Below, one piece after another: positions 8,280 to 17,820 of a stretch of DNA of 64,000 nucleotides (position 1 is its first letter; each line of letters starts with the position of its first letter). Under the pieces are notes generated by a model, which was not told the origin of the DNA, did no database searches, and saw only the letters and a list, made by a program, of their open reading frames with translations. Both the position numbers and the translations under genes were made by a program. Location: NCBI RefSeq assembly GCF_002091715.1, contig NZ_BDAG01000009.1:1-64000 (forward strand). The letters are read 5' to 3'. The DNA is from Pseudomonas migulae NBRC 103157 (GTDB taxonomy: Bacteria; Pseudomonadota; Gammaproteobacteria; Pseudomonadales; Pseudomonadaceae).

Positions 8280-8972
8280 TCACCTCAGGCCGCAAAATCT
8301 GGCAATGGCTTCATAGGTTTGCGGCGTGCTGGCCAGCAGCGCGAACAGTACGAACCAGAGACCCAGCAAGTAATGCCAATAGGTGGCACAGAGCCCTACC
8401 TTGGCGCTGAGTTGCGGCAACGGCACGCGATGCAGGAATTTAGCGCCGATGATGCTCCAGGCTATCAGCCCGCCCAGCAGGTGGAGCCCATGCATGCCAG
8501 TCAGCAGGTAGAAGAAACTGTTGGCCGGATTGCTGGCGACAAAGTAGCCCCAGGCGACAAACTGCTGCCAGACCCAGAGTTGCCCCACCAGAAAGGCAAT
8601 GGCAAATACGCCCCCCAATGCAAAGCCAATGACCGTTGCGTCCTGTCGAGCCTGTCGGGCGGCCATGCGCGACCACTGCAGTGCAATGCAACTGAACACT
8701 AGAAAAGCCGAATTCAGCCAGAGTTGCCATGGATTGGCCAACGGCGCCAAGGGCTCTGTCAGGGGGAGCCAGTCGGCCATTTGTGAGCGGGCGATAAAGG
8801 CGATCAGGAAGAGAAGGAATAGCGAGCTCACCACGGCCAGAAACAAGTGCAGGCCTGTTTTTGCGATTTGGTTTCTTTTGGCCCCCGCGGCGGACTGAAT
8901 ACCTTCAGGATCGCGATTCCAACTGCCACCGGGGTCAGCGCCGTCGGCGTTTCTCAATAGGAGTCTGTTCAT
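8280..8972 (-). CDS. Cytochrome c oxidase subunit III (first copy)
   Basis: This 230-residue polytopic protein has the COX3 pattern GMHGLHLLGGLIAW and the ending ATYWHYLLGLWFVLFALL. The N-terminus is extended by ~35 soluble residues. Its start overlaps the subunit I stop by ATGA (8969-8972), so the two are translationally coupled. Like all subunit III proteins it would have no redox centre and would support proton uptake and stability. Confidence 0.88.
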   Translation of the reverse strand: MNRLLLRNADGADPGGSWNRDPEGIQSAAGAKRNQIAKTGLHLFLAVVSSLFLLFLIAFIARSQMADWLPLTEPLAPLANPWQLWLNSAFLVFSCIALQWSRMAARQARQDATVIGFALGGVFAIAFLVGQLWVWQQFVAWGYFVASNPANSFFYLLTGMHGLHLLGGLIAWSIIGAKFLHRVPLPQLSAKVGLCATYWHYLLGLWFVLFALLASTPQTYEAIARFCGLR

Positions 8973-10744
8973 GTTTTAACGTCCGCAATCCTGGATCCGG
9001 CACTCAGTTGCCGCATCTGTTCCAGTTCCTCGGCGGAGACCGTTTGCGGAACGAAATCCTGTTCTATCCCCGGCACACTGTAGTCATAGCCCCAGCGATG
9101 CACGACCGGCAGCTTCTCTCCCCAGTTACCGTGAATCGGCGGGGTGTTCGGTGTTTGCCATTCCAGACTGGCGGCGCCCCAAGGGTTACTGCCAGCAGGC
9201 TTGCCCTTGAATACGCTCCAGGCCAGGTTGAACAGGAACAACAGTTGGGAAACGCCGACGATCAATGCGATTACCGTAATGAAGGCATTCAACTCTTGCG
9301 CCGACTGCGGAATGAACGCGTAGTTTTCATAAGCGTAGTAGCGGCGTGGCATGCCCTGGAAACCCAGGTAGTGCATAGGGAAGAAGATGGCGTAGGTGCC
9401 CAGAAAGGTTATCCAGAAGTGCAGCTTGCCCAGGGTGTCGTTCAACATGCGCCCGGTCACTTTCGGGAACCAGTGATAGAGGCCGCCGAACACCACCAGT
9501 ACCGGCGCGACACCCATGACCATATGGAAATGGGCAACGACAAAGTAGGTGTCCGAGAGCGGGATATCCACAATCACATTGCCAAGAAACAACCCGGTCA
9601 AACCGCCCACCAGGAAGGTGACGATAAAGGCCAGGGCGAACAGCATCGGCACGGTCAGATGTATGTCGCCACGCCACAGCGTCAGGACCCAGTTGTAGAC
9701 CTTCAGTGCCGTCGGCACCGCGATGATCAAGGTGGTGACGGCGAAGAAAAAGCCGAAGTACGGGTTCATTCCACTGACATACATATGGTGCGCCCAGACC
9801 ACAAAGCTGAGTACGCCAATCGCAATAATGGCCCACACCATCATTCGGTAGCCGAAGATGTTTTTACGCGCATGCGTGCTGATCAGGTCGGAGACCAGAC
9901 CAAACGCGGGGAGCGCGACGATATAGACTTCCGGGTGGCCGAAGAACCAGAACAGATGCTGGAACAGTATCGGGCTGCCACCTTGGTGATCGAGCTGCTG
10001 CCCCAGCGAGATCATCGCCGGCATAAAGAAACTGGTGCCCAACAGTTTGTCGAACAGCATCATGACCGCGCTGACAAACAACGCCGGGAAAGCCAGCAAG
10101 GCCATGATCGAGGCCATGAAGATTCCCCATACGGAGAGTGGCATGCGAAACAATGTCATGCCGTGCGTGCGCGCCTGCAACACCGTGGTGACGTAGTTCA
10201 ACCCGCCCATGGTGGCGGCGACGATAAAAATCGCCAGTGAGACGAGCATCAGGACGATGCCCCACTCGACCCCCGGTGTTCCCTGAGAAATGGACTGTGG
10301 CGGATAAAGCGTCCAGCCCGAACCGGTGGGACCGCCGGGGACAAAGAAACTGGAGAGCAACACCACTACCGCCAGCAGGTAGAACCAGTAACTCAGCATG
10401 TTGACATAGGGGAAGACCATGTCACGGGCGCCCACCATCAGCGGGATCAGATAGTTACCGAAGCCACCCAGAAACAAGGCTGTCAGCAAGTAAATGACCA
10501 TGATCATGCCGTGCATGGTCATCGCCTGGTAGTAAGCACTGGCATCCATGAACGCCAAAGTGCCGGGGAAGCCTATCTGTATGCGCATCAAGCCCGACAA
10601 CACCACGGCGACAACGCCCACGAACAGAGCCGTCAAGGAATATTGAATGGCAATGACCTTATGATCCTGACTCCAGATGTATTTGGTCAGGAAACTTTTG
10701 GGTTCGTGCAGTGCTTCTGTTTCGGCTTGCTCCGCATAGGCCAT
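8969..10744 (-). CDS. ctaD: Cytochrome c oxidase subunit I (haem-copper, type A1)
   Basis: This 591-residue catalytic subunit has 12 helices. Visible ligands are H78 (low-spin haem), H270 with Y274 in FGHPEVY (CuB and the crosslinked Tyr that marks type A1 oxidases), H319/H320 (CuB) and AHFHMVM (haem ligands). The D-channel aspartate in the VGARDM segment is conserved. ATG 10744 was chosen for its AGGAGG site; upstream reading would overlap subunit II. It reduces O2 to water at the end of the aerobic chain. Confidence 0.96.
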   Translation of the reverse strand: MAYAEQAETEALHEPKSFLTKYIWSQDHKVIAIQYSLTALFVGVVAVVLSGLMRIQIGFPGTLAFMDASAYYQAMTMHGMIMVIYLLTALFLGGFGNYLIPLMVGARDMVFPYVNMLSYWFYLLAVVVLLSSFFVPGGPTGSGWTLYPPQSISQGTPGVEWGIVLMLVSLAIFIVAATMGGLNYVTTVLQARTHGMTLFRMPLSVWGIFMASIMALLAFPALFVSAVMMLFDKLLGTSFFMPAMISLGQQLDHQGGSPILFQHLFWFFGHPEVYIVALPAFGLVSDLISTHARKNIFGYRMMVWAIIAIGVLSFVVWAHHMYVSGMNPYFGFFFAVTTLIIAVPTALKVYNWVLTLWRGDIHLTVPMLFALAFIVTFLVGGLTGLFLGNVIVDIPLSDTYFVVAHFHMVMGVAPVLVVFGGLYHWFPKVTGRMLNDTLGKLHFWITFLGTYAIFFPMHYLGFQGMPRRYYAYENYAFIPQSAQELNAFITVIALIVGVSQLLFLFNLAWSVFKGKPAGSNPWGAASLEWQTPNTPPIHGNWGEKLPVVHRWGYDYSVPGIEQDFVPQTVSAEELEQMRQLSAGSRIADVKT

Positions 10745-10793
10745 CACGTCATCCTCCTGTCGAAGTTTCAGTGCATTCCTGGCTGCTTTACGG

Positions 10794-12266
10794 CTACTTA
10801 CCTGTCTCCGCCTTGCTCGAGTCAGCATCGGCATTTGCTTTGGATTTGATAAACGCGATCAGCGCGTCCAAGTCCTTATCGCTCGGCGTCAAGGCCGGCA
10901 TGAGGGCTGCATAGCCCTTGACGATTTTGGCACCGGGATCAAGAACCGATTCCTTTAAATACCCCTCATCGGCCTTTATGCTCGTACCGTCGGCAAGGGT
11001 TACTGTGGTGCCATACAGGCCCTGCCAGGTAGGGCCGACGCCCTTGTTGCCATCGACACTGTGGCAGGCCAGACAACCGAGCGACTGGGCCACCTGTTGT
11101 CCCTGCGCCACCAGGCTCTCACCTGGACCCGTCGCTCCGCTGGCAGGAGCTTCACTGTCTTGCGGTGCACCGCTCAGTGATTTGATCAGGGCGACGAGTG
11201 CACCCAGTTCATCGTCATTGAGAGTATAGGCCACCATGACCGGCGGGTAGCCCTGCACCAGACGGGCCTTCGGATCGAGGATCGACTCTTTCAGGTAGGC
11301 CTCATCGACCTTCACGCGGGTGCCATCGGCAAGCGGTTCAATGCGACCGTACAGCCCTTTCCATCCCGGGCCGAGACTGGCACTGCCATCCTGGCTATGG
11401 CAGGCACCGCAGCCATATTGTTCGGCCAACTGGCGACCTTTTTCCAGCACGCTACTTGGACTGGGCCTGGCAGCTGTCGTTAATGTCTGCGCAAAAGTCG
11501 GTTGACTGTTCAGCCATTGATCGAAGGCGCCCTGCTCCTCCACGATCATCTGGCCGCGCATGTTGTAATGACCTACGCCACAATATTCAGCGCAAAGGAT
11601 TTCATATTTTCCGGTTTTGGTCGGTGTAAACCAGAAGTACGACACCATCCCTGGCACCATGTCCATCTTGCTGCGAATTTGCGGTATATAGAAATTGTGC
11701 AATACATCTTTAGATCGCAGTAAAACCTTTACCGGACGATCGAGCGGAAGTCTGATTTCATTACTTTTAACAAGCACATCGTCCTGCCCGGCAGGATCCT
11801 TGGGATCAACGCCAAACGGGTTGGCGGAATCAACCAACTTGATTTCCGACTTGCCCAGCTTCCCGTCTTTGCCGGGAAAACGAAAGGCCCACTGCCACTG
11901 CTGGGCGACCACTTCTAGTTCATAAGCATCTTTCGGCACCCGGATGAAATCATTGTAAACAACCAGACCGGGCGCCAGCATTGCGGCAATACCTATCGAG
12001 GTAACGACAATTAACCAAAACTCCAGTTTTTTACTTTCTGGCTGGTAGTGCGCCCTGGCACCCTCCTTGTGACGATAACGCATCACGGCGACGGCCATAA
12101 ATACCGTGATGGCGATGAAAAATATTCCGCTAATGATCAGGGTGATGAACAGGGTGGTGTCTATTGACCCCCAGTTGGAAGCTGCCGGAGTTGCATGCCA
12201 AGGCGCTAGAACATGGAAGAGCACTGATGCAATAACGATTAGTATCAAGATAATTGCTATTGCCAT
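10794..12266 (-). CDS. coxB: Cytochrome c oxidase subunit II with two cytochrome c domains
   Basis: This 490-residue subunit has two N-terminal membrane helices (about 3-22 and 38-62, with a further hydrophobic stretch 82-104), then a CuA cupredoxin domain with ligands H190, C225, E227, C229, H233 and M236. Two cytochrome c domains in tandem follow, with haem sites C286-x2-C289-H290 and C398-x2-C401-H402 and likely axial Met at 344 and 456. Normal caa3 subunit II has one haem; the second domain looks like an internal duplication (DGTR/SVK-DEAYLKES in both). It is the first gene of the operon. Confidence 0.95.
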   Translation of the reverse strand: MAIAIILILIVIASVLFHVLAPWHATPAASNWGSIDTTLFITLIISGIFFIAITVFMAVAVMRYRHKEGARAHYQPESKKLEFWLIVVTSIGIAAMLAPGLVVYNDFIRVPKDAYELEVVAQQWQWAFRFPGKDGKLGKSEIKLVDSANPFGVDPKDPAGQDDVLVKSNEIRLPLDRPVKVLLRSKDVLHNFYIPQIRSKMDMVPGMVSYFWFTPTKTGKYEILCAEYCGVGHYNMRGQMIVEEQGAFDQWLNSQPTFAQTLTTAARPSPSSVLEKGRQLAEQYGCGACHSQDGSASLGPGWKGLYGRIEPLADGTRVKVDEAYLKESILDPKARLVQGYPPVMVAYTLNDDELGALVALIKSLSGAPQDSEAPASGATGPGESLVAQGQQVAQSLGCLACHSVDGNKGVGPTWQGLYGTTVTLADGTSIKADEGYLKESVLDPGAKIVKGYAALMPALTPSDKDLDALIAFIKSKANADADSSKAETGK

Positions 12267-12574
12267 TTTCTCTTCATCCTATTCCTGTTGCTCATTGGTT
12301 ATGCGCAAGCATCGCCACGGACGTCCAGGCAGGGCAGACAAGTACCACCCGTGGTGGCAAGTCAGTAAAAAGTATAGTGCCATCGGGTTGGGCCGTGAGG
12401 TCGGCGAGCGGGACCCGGTTGCCAGCTATACTCAATCTCAGATTCGCATGGCAGGGATCGGCCAGAAGCGGCCCCTGAAAACGAACCCCGGCCATGCGTA
12501 ATGATCAGATAAGTGATGGCATTGAGAAGAGACAAAAGCTAAGGAATCCAGCAGCCCACGACGGAGGTTTCGTT
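12267..12574. other. Divergent control region between the oxidase operon and a small gene
   Basis: These ~300 bases separate coxB (minus) from the gene at 12575 (plus). A TATACT at 12370-12375 on the minus strand could be a -10 box for the oxidase operon, though no good -35 is seen. A 67-codon minus frame (12292-12495) is open here but has no recognisable homology and no ribosome site. It could be a leader peptide or chance. Confidence 0.35.
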
Positions 12575-12913
12575 ATGAGTGCCCTGACGATCGAAGGCTG
12601 GTGCAGAACCGGCGACGACAAAAAGTCCACCCCAATAGGTGAAATCCAATTTTACGTCGATGGCCCCCTTCATCTGCGCCTGGAGCAGGCTGAAGAACGC
12701 CTACAGAAGACCCATGAGCCTGAAGCCATGGTCGATGTCGACATGAGCACCCTGGATTTGGAACTGCCAGAGGGATACGCCCCCTTGTCCGACTGCCAAA
12801 TGCGCGTCTATTTGCACAGCGAGCGCGGTCAGTTCCATCTGGTGGGGCACCGAGCGAGCGATAGCAGCTTGATTTATTCCAACGCGGTTTTAATTGATCA
12901 ACTGCTAGATTGA
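12575..12913 (+). CDS. Hypothetical protein
   Basis: This 112-residue soluble, acidic protein has no signal peptide or membrane segment and I do not recognise it. It starts MSALTIEGW and contains a possible beta-rich region (STPIGEIQFYVDGPLHL) followed by a helical acidic stretch. ATG 12575 has a strong GGAGG site at a good distance, which favours it over upstream in-frame starts. Divergent from the oxidase operon and convergent with the CbiM-like gene. Confidence 0.6.
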   Translation: MSALTIEGWCRTGDDKKSTPIGEIQFYVDGPLHLRLEQAEERLQKTHEPEAMVDVDMSTLDLELPEGYAPLSDCQMRVYLHSERGQFHLVGHRASDSSLIYSNAVLIDQLLD

Positions 12914-12943
12914 ATCGTCGGCATCTGGCGGGTTTGAAAGCGA

Positions 12944-13633
12944 TCAAGGCTTGGGATCGTCGTCCTTCCAGGGCGCCGACAGATAGCGCGTGCGATTGAA
13001 GGTTTCCAGCCACTCAGGGCAGAACACCACCAGCGCACTGACAACCATGCCGTTGATGAACGCCTCTGGAAAAATGATCAACCACAAGTAACCCACAAAA
13101 TCCTCCAGCCAGTAGGGCATGGCAAAACGCTCGTCGAACCACAACAACCACAGCGCCAGCAACAGGCACAACAACGCCGACAGCGCCGCCGCAAAGAAGC
13201 CGGAAACGAAGATATAGACAAAGGGATTACGCGGCTGCGCTCGCTCCACCAGGATCGCGCAGCACTCGGTGATCAGCACCGGCAACAGGATCAACAGCGC
13301 GCCATTCACCCCCATTGCGACCAGGTCCTGACGGCCGAGTAGCATCAGACCGGTTTGCGCCACCAGCCCACCGACGATCGCCAGCGGCCAGTCCAGAAGC
13401 AGGGTCACTGCGGTCATGCCGAGGAAGTGATAGGACACGCCGGTATCGAAATCCCGTCGTACCAGCCAGAGTATGAATAGCGCGAAGACTGTGCCGAATA
13501 ACAGGTGTTGGCGGCGGTTGTCGCTGAACAGTTCGACCCACGGGGCTCGTGCGATGGCCCAGATCAGTGCCGGGACGTAGATCAGCCAGCCGACGGTGAG
13601 GGTTTCGGGGGACAGTAGCTCGGCGCCGATCAT
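12944..13633 (-). CDS. CbiM-like energy-coupling factor permease family membrane protein
   Basis: This 229-residue protein has six or seven membrane helices and no soluble domain. It matches the COG3235/CbiM-like pattern, including the VSYHFLGMTAVTLLLDWPLAI stretch, of which FLGMTAVTLL is the core, and the conserved EAFINGMVVS near the end. CbiM proteins are substrate-capturing components of cobalt or nickel ECF transporters. No ATPase or T component is nearby, so the substrate is unknown. Confidence 0.75.
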   Translation of the reverse strand: MIGAELLSPETLTVGWLIYVPALIWAIARAPWVELFSDNRRQHLLFGTVFALFILWLVRRDFDTGVSYHFLGMTAVTLLLDWPLAIVGGLVAQTGLMLLGRQDLVAMGVNGALLILLPVLITECCAILVERAQPRNPFVYIFVSGFFAAALSALLCLLLALWLLWFDERFAMPYWLEDFVGYLWLIIFPEAFINGMVVSALVVFCPEWLETFNRTRYLSAPWKDDDPKP

Positions 13634-13750
13634 GGCTGGGTGGGCTCCGTTTTTTTTGCCGGGAGAGAACTGGATCTCAGTCTACACCGGGCTTTGAATG
13701 TGCTTCGCCTTTGCTTCGCAGGGGATGATTGGGGGCATATCCATTGCTGC

Positions 13751-14287
13751 GGTAACGACGGCTATTGGTTCCGCCCTTACGGCGGGTTACTTGGAAGAGC
13801 GCCAAGTAACCAAGCGCCTGCGCCCCTGACGTACGGCCCTTCGCTTAGGCTCAGGGTTCCCTCGCTCCGGTCCTGCTCCGTGGGCCCGCCGCCATCGGCC
13901 ATCCATGGCCGGGGGCGGCTAACCCGGCATCCATGCCGGGTTGCCCACTGCGCAGAACCTGCGCTCGGCCTTCCGACGGGGCAGATCAACATCAAAAGCC
14001 AAAGCGAGGCGGCCTGGTAGCCGACCTGTTTTCCGTCAAAGTCATCGGCGGCGAACACCAACCTTATGCCCACCCACATTTCATCGGGGTTGCTTCCAGA
14101 GGGATGTGAATGATCAGTCAGCGAAGCGCGCCCGCTTGAAGCCCAGGTCGGCCCGAAGGCCGCCTCGCGCTGCTGTGGCGGTGGTCGCCGCCTCACGCCC
14201 TGAGCCTATCCGCCAACCTGTGACTATCTCCATCGGCGCTTCTCCAAGTAACCCGCCGTAAGGGCGGAACCATAAGCCGCCGTTACC
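13751..14287. repeat. 0.54-kb element with 53-bp imperfect inverted ends
   Basis: The left end 13751-13803 and the reverse complement of the right end 14235-14287 agree at about 48 of 53 bases; both hold TTCCGCCCTTACGGCGGG. Inside is a perfect 10-bp palindrome (AACCCGGCAT/ATGCCGGGTT, 13920-13941) and GC-rich spacer with no convincing gene. It has the look of the large intergenic repeats dispersed in P. fluorescens-type genomes or of a MITE-like element. The whole gap 13634-14423 otherwise holds nothing I recognise. Confidence 0.7.
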
Positions 14288-14423
14288 GAAGAAACGGATT
14301 TACACCCAATCAACAGAGCGATTGTTACATTTCCTGCAAAGCTGAATCGGCCCCCGCCCCCTTTATCGATCCCAACCAAGGACTAAACTTCAAAGCATCA
14401 GAACCACCCCGGAGCCGACAAAA

Positions 14424-14666
14424 ATGAAACCCCTGACCAGCCTGCTTCTGACCCTCCTCGCCACCTCCGCCATGGCCGCCACCAACGAGCCAGCGGCCAC
14501 CCCCTACAACCCGGCGCAACCGCTGGACATCGCCAAAGTGGTTTCAGTCACCGACACCGCAACCGCCTGCGACGTCGTGCCGGCAACCATGGTCTACATC
14601 GATCATCAAGGCCAGACCCACAGCGTGACCTACTCAGTCATGGGCAACTGCACCAGCAGCCTCTAA
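14424..14666 (+). CDS. DUF2790 small exported protein
   Basis: This 80-residue protein has a signal peptide (cut after AMAA, about residue 19) and a DUF2790 core: LDIAKVVSVTD, then ACDVVPATMVYIDHQG and the closing VTYSVMGNC. Two Cys (49 and 76) could form a disulfide. The family is common in Pseudomonas, periplasmic, of unknown function and often induced by stress or metals. The ribosome site is CGGAG, ten bases upstream. Confidence 0.8.
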   Translation: MKPLTSLLLTLLATSAMAATNEPAATPYNPAQPLDIAKVVSVTDTATACDVVPATMVYIDHQGQTHSVTYSVMGNCTSSL

Positions 14667-14684
14667 AGCCGGGCAACCCACGAC

Positions 14685-15332
14685 TCACACGATCAGCCGT
14701 TTCGCCTGCAACGCCAAATCATGCAGACCAGCCAACCGCGCCATGATCCGTTCGACCACCTCGACCCTGGCCACCGCACCGCTTTGCAGTTCACCCATCG
14801 AGTGCAACGCCACTCCAGCCTTCTCCAGACCCAGACGGGTTGACCCGGATAACTGCTGAAGCCCTTGTCGTGCCTGCTCCGCAGACTGTTCCAGCCCTGT
14901 GGCGATTTGCCGGATCTGCGCACTGGAGTCCGCCGCCTGGCGCGAGAGATTGCGCACCTCATCGGCGACCACCGCAAACCCTCGGCCATGGCTGCCCGCC
15001 CTCGCCGCCTCAATCGCCGCGTTCAGCGCCAACAGGTTGGTCTGACGGGCAATGTCCTGGATGCTGCCGACAATCGCGCCGATGCGCATCGACTGACTGC
15101 CGAGCTCATCGAACACCTGATCCAGACGCTGCATATAGAGGTTCAAATCCTCCAGCACAGAGGCCGAAGACTGCATGCTCTGCGCACTCGCCTTGACCCG
15201 TTCCCCGGCCGTGCGCGCCAGTTGATTGGCGAAACGCATGTCCTCCTCGGTTTGCAGCACCGACTCGGTCAATTGCTCCAGCTTGACCTGCAAGCCGATT
15301 TTGTCAGTGGGTTGTTCTTTTTCAGGGGTCAT
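14685..15332 (-). CDS. Soluble methyl-accepting chemotaxis-type signalling protein
   Basis: This 215-residue protein is a short MCP signalling hairpin only. It has no membrane helix and no sensor domain. The tip region ([21 protein letters not shown]) spans about residues 92-112, followed by [11 protein letters not shown]. Coiled coil flanks it on both sides. Its start overlaps the stop of the OprD-family gene by ATGA, so it belongs to the benzoate uptake operon. The reading frame is intact, so this is a designed short form, not an obvious pseudogene. It could link aromatic uptake to taxis through CheW/CheA. Confidence 0.8.
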   Translation of the reverse strand: MTPEKEQPTDKIGLQVKLEQLTESVLQTEEDMRFANQLARTAGERVKASAQSMQSSASVLEDLNLYMQRLDQVFDELGSQSMRIGAIVGSIQDIARQTNLLALNAAIEAARAGSHGRGFAVVADEVRNLSRQAADSSAQIRQIATGLEQSAEQARQGLQQLSGSTRLGLEKAGVALHSMGELQSGAVARVEVVERIMARLAGLHDLALQAKRLIV

Positions 15333-16597
15333 AGCAGCGTCCAGGTGTAGCTGAGGATCAGTCGGTTTTCGTCGATATCACTGCGGTAGTTCGAACGCGC
15401 CATCACATTACGCACACGAATCCCGAGGCCCTTGAGGCTACCGCTCTGCAACACATAGCCAAGATCAAGATCACGCTCGCGATCCTTGCCTTCGAAGCCC
15501 TGACCGGTGTCGACGTTATTGCCGGAGATGTAGCGCACAGTGCTGGTCAGCCCCGGCACACCCAACGCGGCAAAGTCGTAGTCGTAACGCGCCTGCCAGG
15601 AGCGCTCATCGGTGTAGGCAAACTCGTAGGTCGGGACCTCGTTGCCCAGCGGCGAGATGTTGGCAAAGACACGCGGGAATGCGCTGTCACCGAACATCCC
15701 CTGATAACCGACATAAAACGTGTGACCACCGCGCTTGGCCGACAGCAGCGAGAAGAACGCCTGGTTATCGATGTTACCCAACAGCTTCTTGCCGTCTTCG
15801 CGCGAATCGTAATAACCAAGGTTGGCACCCAGAATCCAGTCACCTGTTGGCTGGCTGTGCTTGAAGCCGAGAAAACGCTGGTTGTAGATATCTTCCAGTT
15901 GCCCGAACCAGGCACTGACCGAGCTGCGTTTATCATTGAAGGCGTAATCGGCACCAGCAAAATTGAAGCCATCGCTGCTGACCTGACGCTGCGGAACATG
16001 ACCGAGCATGGCCTGCATCTTTTCGTCGCCGGCCTCGTTGCGCAGGCTGGTGGTATTCAAGTGACCGCCCTGCAGGGTCAGGCCATTGATCTCATTGGAA
16101 CTGATGCTCGCGCCTTGATAGCTGGGCGGCAGCAAGCGGATATCACTGAACGCCAGTACCGGCAGATTGGGTTGCAACTCACCCACTTTCAGCTCGGTTT
16201 TGGAGTAACGCACCTTCAACGCCGCTTCGAGACGGCTGTAATCATTCGCCGCCCGCCCGTCATCCTTGACCGGCAGCAAACCGGTATTGACCCGGTCCGG
16301 GCTGCTGTCGAGTTTGAGACCGAGCAAGCCGATCACGTCCACGCCAAAACCGACAGGGCCTTGGGTGTAACCGGATTTGACGTTGAGGATGAAGCCCTGC
16401 GCCCACTCCTCGGCCTTCGACTGTTTGTTCGCCCCGACGATGTCGGAAAAGTCCCGGCTGAAGTAGTAATTACGTGCTTGCAAGGTGGCCGTGGTGTCTT
16501 CGATAAAGCCGCCCTCGGCGGCCATCGCCCCCGCGGAGAAACCCGAGACGACCGCCATGGACAACACTGAGCCGGTTGCTGGAAAAATCTGTTTCAT
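15329..16597 (-). CDS. OprD-family outer membrane porin (BenF-like)
   Basis: This 422-residue outer-membrane beta-barrel has a signal peptide (cut after AMA, about residue 26) and the OprD-type start [18 protein letters not shown]. It ends in the aromatic C-terminal strand LSYTWTLL. OprD-family channels take up small carboxylates; BenF of P. putida serves benzoate. Its place downstream of benK and benE points to benzoate or a related aromatic acid. The upstream AAGAGATAAA-like sequence resembles that of benK. Confidence 0.85.
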   Translation of the reverse strand: MKQIFPATGSVLSMAVVSGFSAGAMAAEGGFIEDTTATLQARNYYFSRDFSDIVGANKQSKAEEWAQGFILNVKSGYTQGPVGFGVDVIGLLGLKLDSSPDRVNTGLLPVKDDGRAANDYSRLEAALKVRYSKTELKVGELQPNLPVLAFSDIRLLPPSYQGASISSNEINGLTLQGGHLNTTSLRNEAGDEKMQAMLGHVPQRQVSSDGFNFAGADYAFNDKRSSVSAWFGQLEDIYNQRFLGFKHSQPTGDWILGANLGYYDSREDGKKLLGNIDNQAFFSLLSAKRGGHTFYVGYQGMFGDSAFPRVFANISPLGNEVPTYEFAYTDERSWQARYDYDFAALGVPGLTSTVRYISGNNVDTGQGFEGKDRERDLDLGYVLQSGSLKGLGIRVRNVMARSNYRSDIDENRLILSYTWTLL

Positions 16598-16614
16598 CGT
16601 TTTATCTCTTATTT

Positions 16615-17820
16615 TTATTGATCGACAGGTTGAAGAGCTTCAGCCGCCGCGCTTTCGCGACGGGCGTTTAACAACACATGGGTGACCATGCCGAAAATCA
16701 GCCCCCAAAAAGCCGCGGACAGACCCAACAGCGACATACCCGACGCGGTGGTGAGAAAGGTCACCAGCGCCGCTTCGCGATCACCCGGCACCGCCATGGC
16801 GCCGGCCAACGCCCCGGCAATCGCGGCGAACAGCGCCAGCCCGGCGAGTGCCGCGATCAGTTCTTTGGGGAACGCCGAAAACAGCGAAACCAGGGTGGCG
16901 CCGAAGATCCCCAGCACCAGATAACAGAGCCCGCCGACAACCCCGCCCACGTAGCGTTTACCAGGGTTCTCATGGGCCTCGCGGCCGGTACAAATGGCTG
17001 CGGTGATCGCAGCCAGATTCAGCCCGTGACAGCCGAACGGAGCCAACAGCGCCGTGCCCAGCGCACTGCTGGCGATGATCGGGCCGGCCGGCGTGGCGTA
17101 ACCGCTGGCGCGCAACACCGCCATGCCAGGCACGAACTGTCCGGTCAGCGCCACCATCACCAGCGGCAACGCAATGTTCAGGGTGGCGCTCAGGCTGAAC
17201 TCGGGCGTAATCCACACCGGCGTGGCCAAGCCGATCACCAACGCTTCGCTGTGCAAATCGCCAGCGAGAAAGGCCATCGAGCAACCCACCAGCAGCACCA
17301 TCAACACCGCATAACGCGGCATCAGCCGTTTGCAGATCAGGTACGTGACAAACATCGCCAGCACCAACAGCGGCTTGCCCTGCAACGAGACGAACAAGCC
17401 CGTGCCGAAACTGAACAGAATCCCTGCCAGCATCGCGGCCGCAATGGCTGCGGGGAGTTTGCCGATGATCCGGTCAAACGCCCCCGACACCCCGACCAGG
17501 AAAATGATCAGGCTGCTGACCAGATACGCACCCACCGCCTCCGGCATGGAGATCCCCGGCAACAGCGCCACCAGCAACGCTGAGCCCGGCGCCGACCACG
17601 CGATAATCACCGGCACGCGGTAACGCAGGCTCAAACCGATGCCGAGCACCGCGCTGCCGATGGAGATCGCCCAGACCCACGATGACAGCACTTCCCGCGA
17701 CAGCTGCGCCGTCTCGGCGGCCTGGAAAATAATCACCAACGGGCCGGCGTAGGAAATCACTGTGGCAATGAATCCAGCGACCGCCGCTGACAGGGAAAAG
17801 TCCCGGACTAACGCCCTCAT
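16615..17820 (-). CDS. benE: Benzoate/H+ symporter BenE
   Basis: This 401-residue inner-membrane transporter of the BenE family has about 12 helices. The N-terminal half carries the family pattern [20 protein letters not shown], and a conserved [15 protein letters not shown] lies near the middle. It brings benzoate in with protons. The start overlaps the benK stop by ATGA. Its length is normal for the family. Confidence 0.93.
   Translation of the reverse strand: MRALVRDFSLSAAVAGFIATVISYAGPLVIIFQAAETAQLSREVLSSWVWAISIGSAVLGIGLSLRYRVPVIIAWSAPGSALLVALLPGISMPEAVGAYLVSSLIIFLVGVSGAFDRIIGKLPAAIAAAMLAGILFSFGTGLFVSLQGKPLLVLAMFVTYLICKRLMPRYAVLMVLLVGCSMAFLAGDLHSEALVIGLATPVWITPEFSLSATLNIALPLVMVALTGQFVPGMAVLRASGYATPAGPIIASSALGTALLAPFGCHGLNLAAITAAICTGREAHENPGKRYVGGVVGGLCYLVLGIFGATLVSLFSAFPKELIAALAGLALFAAIAGALAGAMAVPGDREAALVTFLTTASGMSLLGLSAAFWGLIFGMVTHVLLNARRESAAAEALQPVDQ

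Noticed and set aside
8861..10240. 459-codon plus-strand frame opposite the oxidase subunit I gene
   Set aside because: It is antisense to conserved haem and copper ligands; its Gln/His/Arg-rich composition is that of a shadow frame.
12302..12317. GG-N10-GC sequence upstream of the oxidase subunit II gene
   Set aside because: TGGCGA and GCGC are poor matches to the -24 and -12 boxes; it lies only about 36 bases from the start codon.
13640..14261. Several overlapping frames inside the 0.54-kb inverted-repeat element
   Set aside because: They follow repeat sequence on both strands and show no protein family; such frames are commonly mis-called in Pseudomonas repeats.
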